A stretch of 64,000 bases of DNA, taken from NCBI GenBank assembly GCA_964465125.1, contig CAYXIO010000004.1:1-64000 (forward strand). Direction: 5' to 3'. The stretch is from CAYOHG01 sp964465125. Lineage in GTDB: Bacteria > Planctomycetota > Phycisphaerae > UBA1845 > Fen-1342. Positions 1-8,972 of this stretch are shown here, one piece after another. The position numbers and the translations under genes are program-made. The number at the start of each line of letters is the position of its first letter. Within the stretch, counting starts at the first letter, position 1. The notes under the pieces are model-generated. The model had not been told where the DNA came from. It searched no databases and saw only the letters and a program-made list of their open reading frames with translations.

Positions 1-254
1 ATCCGTCGTGATGACCTTGCCGCTCAGCGGGCCGCTCGCCCCGAACGTCTCCTTGCTCCGCTGAAGATTGCTGTTGTACGTGAAGCTGCGCGTGCCCAGC
101 ACGTCCGCGATCGACGCCGGCTGACCCAGCCGCGTGTACTTGAACGTCACGTCGCTCGTCGCGTCGGAATAGCTGACCGTCTCCAGCTCGCCCAGCGCCC
201 CGTCGGCCGGCGCGCTGGCATCGTAATACGCATAGGTCGTGTAGATGCGGTTGC
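1..254 (-). pseudogene. Start-less RHS-core fragment, continues off the left edge
   Basis: Bases 1-254 match 3414-3667 inside the large RHS gene with about 13 mismatches (roughly 95 percent identity). In the minus-strand frame this encodes the same YD-repeat stretch, with motifs such as IYTTYAYY and TRLGQPASIAD. Similarity stops abruptly at 254. Reading upstream, the frame meets the stop codon of the neighbouring membrane protein gene at 298-300 with no convincing start or ribosome site between, so this is a 5'-truncated copy. Orphan RHS core fragments placed behind a tip and its partner gene are a known product of tip exchange by recombination. Whether an alternative tip lies further left cannot be seen. 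Confidence 0.75.
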
Positions 255-297
255 CTGTACACTTCAAGTCAACAAACGAGCCACGCGCTCTGATGCT

Positions 298-819
298 TCA
301 GTCCTGCAGCAACTCCCGAATCTCGGGCACAGTCTGATACACGCAAGCGCGAAGATCCGAGCCGCCCAAGCTGCGACACTCCCCAATCAGTCGATTCGCC
401 ACCCCGCTTTGGATCGCGCGCTCGCGCAGTCCCTCGGGTCCAAGGACGAATACCTTGTTGCGGCAGTCGGCAATCTGAATAGGGTGGAGTGAATGTGCGT
501 AGAAGACAACGTGCGACGAAGTCGTCTGCCAATCATCAATGCCTTCGATGGGCCCATATGCAATCAGATTGCGATCAAAATCTATAATGAGTCTGTTTCC
601 GTGGTCGTCGGTCCAGCTCTGAGGAGGCCAGTAGCCCCAGCCACGGTCGCCCTGACGCCACTCATAGAACATCATCCCGGCGTGCGTTGGAAGCGGCCAG
701 CCTTCGACGTATAGGTAGTGCGTCGTAGCCAGGCCTATTAGCACAAGGGACACACTCACGAGCGCGCGAATCAGGCCTGCGCACCGTGCCGACCTGCCAG
801 GGTTGTCGCTTCTTGACAT
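298..819 (-). CDS. Small single-pass membrane protein, possible RHS partner
   Basis: This 173-residue protein has one hydrophobic segment at about residues 15-36, followed by a Trp/Tyr-rich region around GWGYWPPQSW and a hydrophilic tail. The frame is open further upstream, but the ATG at 819 is preceded by GGAGG nine bases away, so I chose it over the longer 257-residue reading from 1071. The gene lies downstream of the RHS protein on the same strand and directly before the RHS fragment at the left edge. That is where an immunity or partner protein for a polymorphic RHS tip is usually found, but no family is recognised and the role is inferred only from position. Confidence 0.6.
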   Translation of the reverse strand: MSRSDNPGRSARCAGLIRALVSVSLVLIGLATTHYLYVEGWPLPTHAGMMFYEWRQGDRGWGYWPPQSWTDDHGNRLIIDFDRNLIAYGPIEGIDDWQTTSSHVVFYAHSLHPIQIADCRNKVFVLGPEGLRERAIQSGVANRLIGECRSLGGSDLRACVYQTVPEIRELLQD

Positions 820-1244
820 GCCCGAGAACCTCCGAGTGAATCTACGCGCCGGGCGTGGAGCTTCGGCAGCGCCACTGACAGCGGCTTTGCCAATGGAAGG
901 GAGGATCGTTGACTGTAAACCGTCCGCCGCACGACCAACTCGCGCAAGGCAGCGACCGACGGAGATTGCGATCGACAGAAAGCCCTCCATGGCTAGCTCG
1001 ACCTTTCTTCCCATGCAGAAACCTGGAAATAACACGGCGCCATTTGTGACTGCAAGGAAGCTGCCGATCATGGGGTCCGTTGAAGTCTAGGGTCCCGTTT
1101 CTACCCATCATTACGCGCACAGGCTACGCCGCCGAACGGCTCATGAGAACACGGCTCTTCCAAGACCAGTAAGCAATTGGCCATGTGATCGAACGCCCCT
1201 GGCCTACGTCACGGTAGCGCGCGAGATCGGGCAACAACCATCTT
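820..1244. other. Gap between RHS gene and membrane protein gene, nothing recognised
   Basis: No tRNA, hairpin terminator or repeat was seen in these 425 bases. Open frames here are antisense or upstream extensions without ribosome sites. Confidence 0.4.
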
Positions 1245-4200
1245 CTAATACCACACATTCACTGGCACCCAGGGAAGCGAGCCAAACTCCAAGTTATTCT
1301 CCTGGTCTCCGAGGTGAGCTCCGAGGCTATCGCGATAGTCCAGAGTGCAACACCCCATCCCGCAATCTGATCGGGCGCAGGATTCTGGAACATGTGCACC
1401 TTCACATCCCGCCAGGATCCACGCGGTCTTGCATGCTCGCTGACTCTTTGAGAACGGGTGCTTGTATGCCAAATAGTCGCCAGCTCGGGCCGCCGCGTTC
1501 TTACAGGAAAAATAGGTATCGGAAATGGGACGACCGTCTAGATCCGCCAATAACACAACGGACGATGAGTCGATCTTGACCGTCCGCTTCACAGTCCACC
1601 TGGCGAGAGACTCCGCACATAGACGATTGGCAAAGCCAAACAACCAATAATTCACTTGTCCGGCGGGATAGCAGTGGCCATTGAATTTGATCGTACCCTT
1701 GCACGCTCCGGTGCCACATCCTGCGCGCGAATACGCATCGAAGCGGCTCATCTTGGTTCCGCCAAAACCCCATAGGTGAAGGTCGCCGATGTCCCAGCCG
1801 TCGCCCGTGGTCATTGACCTGCACACCGCCATCTGGCGCCGCGGGGGTAGCGCGGTGAACTCCCGAACCAAGGTGCGCCGCAGGCGGTGCATCTGATGTG
1901 TGATATCGGGGCCGCAGCAACCCGAGGAAGAGGTGTCACTTGCCTGCTGGCCGAGGAGATCAATCCAGTCGCCCGGGGAATTTAGCACGTAGCCGGTAGT
2001 GTGAGTGCCCCCGCGTTCACCGATTGGATCCCGACTGGTCCACCTCCCCGTCCGCGGCTCGTAATACCGATACCCCCAGTACCCCAAGCCCGTTTCGTCA
2101 TCCCAATACTTCGTGCTGAACCGAATCTTGTTCTCGCTCGCGTACGCGCCGGCGGTAAAGGTCACATTGCCGTAGGCGTCGTATTCGTAGCGCGCGGCGG
2201 TCGAGCCGTCGGAGGTGTCGACAAGCTGGCCGGCGTTGCCGTTGGCGTCGTAGAAGAAGGCGAAGCTGTCGCTGGCGTCGGCGTCGTAGCAGGCCAGCAG
2301 GCCGCCGATGCCGGCGGCGGAGCCAATGGAAGTCGGGTTGCCGCGCTGGCCGGCGATATCCAGCCCCCAGGTCCACTTCGTCTCGACCGCGTTCGAATCC
2401 AGCGCGTCGAGCTCAAGCAATTGCAGCCAGCCGTGGTAGATGAACCGCCGATGCGCGCTCACGCTCCACGTCGAGCCGTCGTAGCTGCTGACCTTCTTGC
2501 TCACCCGCCGGCCCATGTAGTCGTACTCGAACTCGACCTTCTGGTCGCCGGACACCGGTTGGGAAACCGGTGCCACAGAAGTCAGCCGGTTCTCCGCGTC
2601 CCAGGTGAGCGCGACCTGCCGCACGGGCGCGCCCGGCGCGATCTCCGCCGTGTTGTTGCAGGCCGTCAGGTTGCCGTCGAGGTCGTAGCTGAGCGATTCA
2701 TCCGGGCTGCCGGGCGGGCAATCGGACGAATCGTCGTCGATCGTGTCGTACTGGTTGAGCTCGTTCGCGCAGTAGTATTGTGTCGCCGCGGTGCCCTCAA
2801 CGTAGGACTTGCGGTTGCCGATCGGGTCGTAGGTGAATTCGCGGTCCAGCCCCGCCACGTTGTTCTGATCGAACGGGGCGGTCGTGTCGTTGAACCGCTC
2901 GCTTTCGACAAGCTCGTTGCGATCGTTGTACGACCACACGTCGGCGTGCGCGGGCGACGCCCCGCCGCTCTCGTTAAACGCCGAGCCGGTGCGGACGACG
3001 CTGGTCCGCCGGGCGAGCGAATCGTTGACGTAGGCGTACTTGGACACGATGTCCCCGGGGTCGGTCCCGCCCCAATAGTTCGTCACCGATTGTATCAGGT
3101 CGCGGTTGGTTTCATACGCAAAATCCACCGTGCCGAGCGTGGACGAGCTGTCCTTGTACTCGATCTTCTGCACGAGCGGCGCGGCGGCCCCGCCCGTGCC
3201 GGTCCAATACGTATACTGCACCCCGCCGGCCGGCAGCCCCGGCCCCGCGGTGACCTTCGTCATCCGCCCGCTGTCGCCGCTGTAGTCGTACGCGGCACGA
3301 TAATACGCGTCCGAGTCGCCGCTCGTGCCGACCTCGACCGCCTCCAGCCGGTCGAACTTGAATAGTTGCGGGAATTGGGCGCCCGGCGGCTGATACGACA
3401 CCGTGTCCTCAAAATCCGTCGTGATGACCTTGCCGCTCAGCGGGCCGCTCGCCCCGAACGTCTCCTTGATCCGCTGGAGGTTGCTGTTGTACGTGAAGCT
3501 GCGCGTGCCCAGCGCGTCGGCGATCGACGCCGGCTGACCCAGCCGCGTGTACGTGAACGTCACGTCCGGCGTCGCGTCGGAATAGCTGATCGTCTCCAGC
3601 TCGCCCAGCGCCCCGTCGGCCGGCGCGCTGGCATTGTAGTACGCGTAGGTCGTGTAGATGCGGTTGCTGGAGCCGTCCAGCCGCTGCCAGGTGCGCTGGC
3701 TGATCCGGCCGTCCTTGGTGTACTCGTAGTCCGTGCCGTTCTCGTCGGCGTATTCCTTGTTCGTCAGCAGGCCGGTGGCCGGGTCGAAGGTCCAGGTGGT
3801 CACGTCGCCGTAGGGCTCGTAGTTGATCGGCCAGGTGCCGTCGTGCCAGGTGGCCCCGCCGCCGGGCTCGCCGCGGAAGGTCCGCAGCTCGGTCCGCTGG
3901 CCGTAGCCGTCGAATGCGAACCGCACCGGCTGCGGCACGTCGCCCCAGACGTGCGTGATGTTGCCGAGGTCGTCATAGTCGTAGTACGTGTACTTGTCCT
4001 GGGCGTTCTTGACCGACTGAATCCGCCCGGCGTTGCTGGACTGCCCGTCGCAGTATGTGTAGATCGTGTCGTTGCCTTCCTCGTCCTCGACTGATTCCAC
4101 CCGCCCGGCGCTGTCATAATGCGTCGTGGTCGCGTTGCCGCGCGAATCGGTGACGGTGGTCTGGCGGCCGAGCGCGTCATAGCCGAAGGTCGTGGTGAGC

Positions 4201-7200
4201 TGATCCAGCCCCTTGACCGATTGCAGCAGCCCGTTGCGCGTGACCTGCACGGCGGTGTTGGCGGTCGCGAAGTACTCGGTTGTGACCGTAACCTCGGCCG
4301 TGGAGCGGTCGAGCGTGGTCGTGACCGTGGTCGTGTTCCCGAAAATGTCCTCACTCTGCGTTTCGGCGATTTCGTTCGTGCCGAAGCCGGTCAGCCGCTG
4401 ATACTGCTTGCCGACGGTCTTGGCGGTGCCGCCGCCGCTGGACGGGTAGACCTTGCTGACGGTCTTGCGCCAATAGTCGCTGCCGATCAGGACGAACGTG
4501 GTGATCGACTCGCTGATGCGATCATCGGAGGCGTTGTCGAGGTCGCCGTCGCCGCCGCCGTTGAGGTCCAGCCCGCTGCGCTCCAGGTTGCCGAGAACAT
4601 CGTACTCATACACCGTGGCAGCGGTCAGCAACGTGTCAGGGTCGTTCGGATCATCGTACAGACCGGTTTGCACGAGCCGCCCGCCGTTGGCGTTGTCGTA
4701 GGTGTTCACGGTCCCGATGGTGTCGGTTCCGCTGGTCATGAACGCCGGCCGCTTCTCGATGACGACGCGTCCGAGCGCGTCGTAGACCGTCTCGGACCAG
4801 CGCGGCGAACTGGCTCCGGCCGACCCGGTGAACACCTGAGTGCTGAGCTGCCCGGAGGCCTTGTCGTAATCGTAGTACTGATGCACGACTCCGGTACCGG
4901 TCACGGACTTGATCTGACCGTCGCGGTAGTAGTCGGTGGTTTCCGTCGCGCCGCCCGGCCGAGTGACTGTGACCTGGCGACCCCCGCCGGTGCCGTTGCC
5001 GTAGTCGTAAGTCGTTTCCAGGCCCGCAGGGTCGACGCTGCTGATCAACCGCCCGGCCAGGTCGTAGGTCTCGACCGTTTCCAGTGAGAGCGTGCCGGCG
5101 CTGACGGTCGTCGTGACAACCCGCGCGCCGCCGCTGACGGTGTAATCCGTGCTGGTGACGATGTCCGAGTCGCTGCCGTTGGATTCCTTGGTGCTCTGCG
5201 TGACGCGCCCGAGCAGGTCGCGCACGAACGTGGTCTGAATGCCGTGGGCGTCGATGACCTCGTCGCCGGCCCCGCAGCAGTTCTCATCATCGTAGTTGGT
5301 TTCGACCTTCGTGCCGTCGGAACGATGCACTTCCTTGACCCGGCCGCGCTCATCGTAGCGCGTCAGCGTCCAGCCCACGCGGGGCGTGCCGCTGCCGGTG
5401 TAAACGTAGGTCTCCTGCAGCACGCGCCGGCCGGCGGCGTTGGTGACGATCTTCTCCCAGGTTGACTTGTTGGCGACGCCGTCGGGAGAGGTCGTCGTGC
5501 CGTGCTTGATCGTCGTCCGCTCGTAGCCCGAACCGTTTGTGTCGAAGTAGGCCGCGTCTGGATTGCCAGTGTCCACGAACCCGCCATCATCGTACGAATA
5601 GCTGTCCTGCCGATCGTCCGGAAAGACCACCGAGAGCAGCTTGTCATGGTCCGTGCCGACGTAGGTCGTGACGGTCTCCAGCGCGCCGGCCGCGCAGTTG
5701 CTCGGATCGATGCAGCGCTTCTCGATCACCCGGTCGTTCCCGCCGGAAGGCGTGTAGTCGTACTCGGTGCGCGAGACCAGCGTGCTTTCTACGTAAACCT
5801 CTACCGCCGCGGGCCGTACGTCGTTCGGATCGGCCGAATTGGGATCGTTGGCATACTCGAACTCGGTGACCCGCGAAGTAGCCGCGCTCGGCGCGCCGCC
5901 CTCGGGATCGAACGTCGAGTCTTCCCACGGATCATACAGGCGAACCGTGCGCCCCATCGCATCGTACTCGAAGTAGCGCCAGGAGCCGTCCGGAGCGATC
6001 GAATAACGAAGCCGACCGGGGTTGTCTCCCTCCCCGTATGAGCCGTACTGCGTCACGAGGTTGACACTGTTGGGATCCACGGCTCGCGACACCAGCTCCC
6101 GGCCCCAGGCCGAGCTCTTGTACGTGTCCTCGGTAATCAAGTAGAAGCCGCCGTCCTGCTCGATGCGGCGCTTCAGCGTCCATGTATCGCTGTGATCGTA
6201 ATCCCAGTCTGCCGTCTCGGTGCGGATTGTCGTAGAACCCTGGATCGTGGACAGCGCCCACGTGTAGTCGTAGTTTGCCTCCACTTCACTGTAGCTGTAG
6301 ACGTATTTCACATCCTCGGCGTTGGGCACTTTCTTCGTGATCGTCAGCGTCGAATAGTGATTCTCCGGACCGCTGCTCTCGAACTCGTAGCTGACGAATG
6401 GCGCGTCGTTCGGGTCGAGCAGCCCCCAGGGACCACTCCCGCTGGAATCCACCTGCGCGCGCGTGAAGAAGTCCACGCGATACTTGTAGTCGTCGGGCGT
6501 CCCATCGACCACGTGCGCGAGTACTTCCGGCGCGAGTAATTCGAAATCTTCGCTCGAAGGATCATCCCAGCGCTGAACGCCCTCGCGCAACGTGTAGCGC
6601 AGCGCGGACGGCACGCTCAGCCGAGGCGCACCGTACGTCGCGTACACGCCGAGCGTTCCGGCGGACTTGCCGTCCGCCAGCTTGCCGAGCCGCAATCCGA
6701 AACTCAGCGAGCCCACCTCGGGCAGCGGACTCCCAGCACCGCACCCGTCGCCGCTGCACCCTTGACATCCCAATCTCAGCTCGCGCTCATCGAAGCACTC
6801 CGGAAACAGGCAGTCCGCCGCGATGACGCGCACTTTGCCGTTTCCGGTTTGCGTGCCGGCCCAAATCTTCACACGATACTTGCCATCGGCTGGCGCCAGA
6901 CATTCGAGCTTGCAGTTCTCCTCATTGTCCTCAAGAATCCACTCAACCGGGCGCATGTGGCTCGCCGACGCGATCGCAAACTCGCCTTCGGCCGGACACG
7001 CAATGCTCACCTCATCCATGACCGGCAACACACAGTCTGCCCAGAACTTCACTTCCAGCTCGACGGGTTCGTCGTCCGCGTGCCCACAAACGTCGTCTAC
7101 CATCACGTTGACCGCAATCTCGCCGTGCCCGCGGACGAACAATTGCATGCGACCACAGCAATCTTCACATCCGGGGATCTTCTTCGCAAGCCCCCGTATG

Positions 7201-7910
7201 TCCCAATCGTACGTGAAACGATCAAACATGCCGCTCTCACCCCAGTAGTAGCACGAGGCCGGCCCAGCGGTAAAGGACACGCAGTTTGGATCGGGGTGGT
7301 TTGGATCAAAATTCCACAAGGCATCGTAGTCCTCTGCATCCACGTCGAACGTGACAGCGGTGCCGCTGATTTGGTCATCCCCATCATGATCGGCAAGACA
7401 CGGCGTTTCGCAACCAAGGCACACGTCGACGTTGTCATCGTAGCCGTTGCCGGCACCGCTCAGATTGGCGAAGATCGGCCAGGGCGAAATCCAATCCGGG
7501 CACTGATCGTCACTCCAATCGCCACAATCGCAGTCGTTCGGCTCACAGTCGTTCGCCGAAAGGGTGCACTCCGGCTCGCTGTCACACTCCTGGCAAAGCG
7601 CACGCTGCTGGTCCCAGCACCACATCGCCACCATCAAAGCGTGTTCGGCAAGCGAGGGCGCGGAGACTGCCCAGTGCGTGAGCAGCGGTATGATCGAGTA
7701 GCTCGTCCGAGCTTGGGCAGCGGCCCTCGGGAGCAGCGGCTCGGCTTCGGCCTTCCTCAGCGATTCCGAGTACGGCGCGGCAGGTAGGAGCGCCCAAGCC
7801 GCCACGAGAACACCAGCCGTCACTCCCGCCGCAAGCAGCGCATGCCCGCGACGGATGAAGCGCCGAGTCGACACTGGACCGCTTGTTTGTGTATCACTGG
7901 CGCGCGACAT
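1245..7910 (-). CDS. Giant secreted RHS/YD-repeat protein with Cys-rich C-terminal tip
   Basis: The product has about 2221 residues. The ATG at 7910 is preceded by GGAGGAG at a spacing of six, which is better than the 24-codon-longer start at 7982. It begins with a basic segment and a hydrophobic export or anchor helix (ALLAAGVTAGVLVAAWALL), then a Cys/Asp-rich region, then many YD repeats over roughly residues 500-1900. The RHS hallmark GLGYWGYRYYEPRTGRW with SRDPIGE precedes the tip. The tip, about residues 1990-2221, has 14 Cys and a motif region around CGTGACKGTIKF and NYWLFGFANRLC; similar Cys-rich tips seem common in planctomycete RHS proteins, but their function is not known to me. RHS shells generally encase a toxin or adhesive tip. 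A palindromic intergenic-type repeat lies inside the reading frame. Confidence 0.92.
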   Translation of the reverse strand: MSRASDTQTSGPVSTRRFIRRGHALLAAGVTAGVLVAAWALLPAAPYSESLRKAEAEPLLPRAAAQARTSYSIIPLLTHWAVSAPSLAEHALMVAMWCWDQQRALCQECDSEPECTLSANDCEPNDCDCGDWSDDQCPDWISPWPIFANLSGAGNGYDDNVDVCLGCETPCLADHDGDDQISGTAVTFDVDAEDYDALWNFDPNHPDPNCVSFTAGPASCYYWGESGMFDRFTYDWDIRGLAKKIPGCEDCCGRMQLFVRGHGEIAVNVMVDDVCGHADDEPVELEVKFWADCVLPVMDEVSIACPAEGEFAIASASHMRPVEWILEDNEENCKLECLAPADGKYRVKIWAGTQTGNGKVRVIAADCLFPECFDERELRLGCQGCSGDGCGAGSPLPEVGSLSFGLRLGKLADGKSAGTLGVYATYGAPRLSVPSALRYTLREGVQRWDDPSSEDFELLAPEVLAHVVDGTPDDYKYRVDFFTRAQVDSSGSGPWGLLDPNDAPFVSYEFESSGPENHYSTLTITKKVPNAEDVKYVYSYSEVEANYDYTWALSTIQGSTTIRTETADWDYDHSDTWTLKRRIEQDGGFYLITEDTYKSSAWGRELVSRAVDPNSVNLVTQYGSYGEGDNPGRLRYSIAPDGSWRYFEYDAMGRTVRLYDPWEDSTFDPEGGAPSAATSRVTEFEYANDPNSADPNDVRPAAVEVYVESTLVSRTEYDYTPSGGNDRVIEKRCIDPSNCAAGALETVTTYVGTDHDKLLSVVFPDDRQDSYSYDDGGFVDTGNPDAAYFDTNGSGYERTTIKHGTTTSPDGVANKSTWEKIVTNAAGRRVLQETYVYTGSGTPRVGWTLTRYDERGRVKEVHRSDGTKVETNYDDENCCGAGDEVIDAHGIQTTFVRDLLGRVTQSTKESNGSDSDIVTSTDYTVSGGARVVTTTVSAGTLSLETVETYDLAGRLISSVDPAGLETTYDYGNGTGGGRQVTVTRPGGATETTDYYRDGQIKSVTGTGVVHQYYDYDKASGQLSTQVFTGSAGASSPRWSETVYDALGRVVIEKRPAFMTSGTDTIGTVNTYDNANGGRLVQTGLYDDPNDPDTLLTAATVYEYDVLGNLERSGLDLNGGGDGDLDNASDDRISESITTFVLIGSDYWRKTVSKVYPSSGGGTAKTVGKQYQRLTGFGTNEIAETQSEDIFGNTTTVTTTLDRSTAEVTVTTEYFATANTAVQVTRNGLLQSVKGLDQLTTTFGYDALGRQTTVTDSRGNATTTHYDSAGRVESVEDEEGNDTIYTYCDGQSSNAGRIQSVKNAQDKYTYYDYDDLGNITHVWGDVPQPVRFAFDGYGQRTELRTFRGEPGGGATWHDGTWPINYEPYGDVTTWTFDPATGLLTNKEYADENGTDYEYTKDGRISQRTWQRLDGSSNRIYTTYAYYNASAPADGALGELETISYSDATPDVTFTYTRLGQPASIADALGTRSFTYNSNLQRIKETFGASGPLSGKVITTDFEDTVSYQPPGAQFPQLFKFDRLEAVEVGTSGDSDAYYRAAYDYSGDSGRMTKVTAGPGLPAGGVQYTYWTGTGGAAAPLVQKIEYKDSSSTLGTVDFAYETNRDLIQSVTNYWGGTDPGDIVSKYAYVNDSLARRTSVVRTGSAFNESGGASPAHADVWSYNDRNELVESERFNDTTAPFDQNNVAGLDREFTYDPIGNRKSYVEGTAATQYYCANELNQYDTIDDDSSDCPPGSPDESLSYDLDGNLTACNNTAEIAPGAPVRQVALTWDAENRLTSVAPVSQPVSGDQKVEFEYDYMGRRVSKKVSSYDGSTWSVSAHRRFIYHGWLQLLELDALDSNAVETKWTWGLDIAGQRGNPTSIGSAAGIGGLLACYDADASDSFAFFYDANGNAGQLVDTSDGSTAARYEYDAYGNVTFTAGAYASENKIRFSTKYWDDETGLGYWGYRYYEPRTGRWTSRDPIGERGGTHTTGYVLNSPGDWIDLLGQQASDTSSSGCCGPDITHQMHRLRRTLVREFTALPPRRQMAVCRSMTTGDGWDIGDLHLWGFGGTKMSRFDAYSRAGCGTGACKGTIKFNGHCYPAGQVNYWLFGFANRLCAESLARWTVKRTVKIDSSSVVLLADLDGRPISDTYFSCKNAAARAGDYLAYKHPFSKSQRACKTAWILAGCEGAHVPESCARSDCGMGCCTLDYRDSLGAHLGDQENNLEFGSLPWVPVNVWY
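2553..2578. repeat. Palindromic CACCGGTT-AAACCGGTG repeat embedded in the RHS gene
   Basis: The sequence has CACCGGTT and AACCGGTG arms separated by two or three G/A bases and ends in CCACAG. It is the same unit found in the noncoding clusters at 16439-16582, 16936-17108 and 21391-21490. Here it is in frame and encodes about ten residues (VAPVSQPVSG) in the RHS protein between an NRLTS YD unit and the next FEYDYMGRR unit. Confidence 0.7.
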
Positions 7911-8246
7911 GAGACGCTCCTCCAGCCAGGCCCTCTCCGGGCCGGCCGTTGCCAGGCATTCGCACAACGTGGTGGGAATCAACCCCGTCGCCGCAGCACG
8001 GCCCCTCGATCGAGCCGCGCCCGAATCGCGCGCCGCGACAGACGTGTACCTAAAACATCACCGCGCTTTTTGCGCACGGCAAGCGAAATTCATGATTTTC
8101 TGATGAAGTTGTTGGGATTTGTTGCAACGTCGTTCGGGCTATTGGGTTATGTCGACGCAAAAACCCGAGCGATCCACATTGAATCCGCGCGCGATCGCCG
8201 TCTGACGTATTCGTCCGGCGTTTGGCTGGGTGTCCCTGGCCCAAGT
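7911..8246. other. Upstream region of the RHS gene
   Basis: These 336 bases lie between the RHS start and the end of the Nmad3-like gene, both on the minus strand. The region is less GC-rich than the surroundings and includes a short GCGC-TTTTT-GCGC hairpin near 8060-8075. It probably carries the RHS promoter, but I see no convincing pair of promoter boxes and no small gene. Confidence 0.4.
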
Positions 8247-8972
8247 TCAGGTGAATACCCTATATTGGGGTGAGTGATACGCAGCGCCCACGACCTGCGT
8301 AGCTACAAGCCCGGGCATGCCCAGCGGCCCCCGTCCGCGCCGCTTGGGCCCGTTGTGAGAGCCGGCGGTCTGGGGTGCGGACGCGGCCGCCTGACTCGGG
8401 CGAAGGGAGAGCCGCGCTTCAAGCCGCCGCAGCTCGTCCTGCTGTTTCACGACATCGGTTCCGTTGGAGCCCTTCACCAGCACCAGGTCGGCGCGCTGTC
8501 GCGCGTACACGCTCGGATGCCGGACATGGAAGTTCTCGCTGAACAGGCGCTGGCGATCCGCGTCGCTGAAATCCGCCGCAAGCCCGGCGGCTTCGACTGC
8601 GAAGTATCCGACCAGATACAGCGCCGGAGCGGATTCGAAGTCCCAGCCCTGCAGGCCGCAGTAGAACGCCAGCAGATCCCCCGGCTCAAGTCGTCTCAGG
8701 CCGCGCTTGGGCTGGGTCGGATCGCCGTAGGTGAAGGTCGCGAACTCGGGATCGACATGCATCGATTGGTCGCGCATCTTCGCGCGCCGGGATGCCGGGA
8801 AGTACTCGACCAGCGGTCGCCCGTGCCGACCGGCCTGATTGCCGTACGTTCGCTCGTCCACGCGCTTCATGTCGGGAATTGGCACGAACTCGAAGGTGCC
8901 GTCGGCAAAGAGCGGGCCTTGTGTTCCTCCGCAGCCCGAGTCCACCCCGACGCGCAGGAGGGCGACATTCAT
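8247..8972 (-). CDS. Nmad3-like protein (nucleotide modification associated domain 3)
   Basis: The 241-residue product matches what I recall of the Nmad3 family along its whole length: an N-terminal LLRVGVDSGCGG with GPLFADGTFEFVPIPD, then DERTYGN, then DPEFATFTYGDP, GDLLAFYCGLQGWDF, and NFHVRH with DLVLVKGS. The family was defined bioinformatically in loci for hypermodified DNA bases, and its biochemical activity is not established. The start overlaps the end of the preceding Nmad2-like gene by four bases (ATGA), so the two are probably translationally coupled. The last 50 or so residues are Ala/Arg/Pro-rich and less typical. No membrane segment or signal peptide is seen, so it is probably cytoplasmic. 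Confidence 0.72.
   Translation of the reverse strand: MNVALLRVGVDSGCGGTQGPLFADGTFEFVPIPDMKRVDERTYGNQAGRHGRPLVEYFPASRRAKMRDQSMHVDPEFATFTYGDPTQPKRGLRRLEPGDLLAFYCGLQGWDFESAPALYLVGYFAVEAAGLAADFSDADRQRLFSENFHVRHPSVYARQRADLVLVKGSNGTDVVKQQDELRRLEARLSLRPSQAAASAPQTAGSHNGPKRRGRGPLGMPGLVATQVVGAAYHSPQYRVFT

Noticed and set aside
547..556. Ten-base GATGGGCCCA matching the tRNA 3' end, as a possible left attachment site
   Set aside because: The match does not extend past ten bases and its core is the palindrome GGGCCC, so chance is likely; it also lies inside a coding region.
298..1071. 257-residue version of the membrane protein starting at 1071
   Set aside because: The ATG at 819 has a strong ribosome site and a normal membrane-protein start; the extra 84 residues are low in secondary features.
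2001..4094. Long plus-strand open frames antisense to the RHS gene
   Set aside because: They are mirror frames of GC-rich coding DNA, with Val/Arg-rich composition and no ribosome sites or domains.
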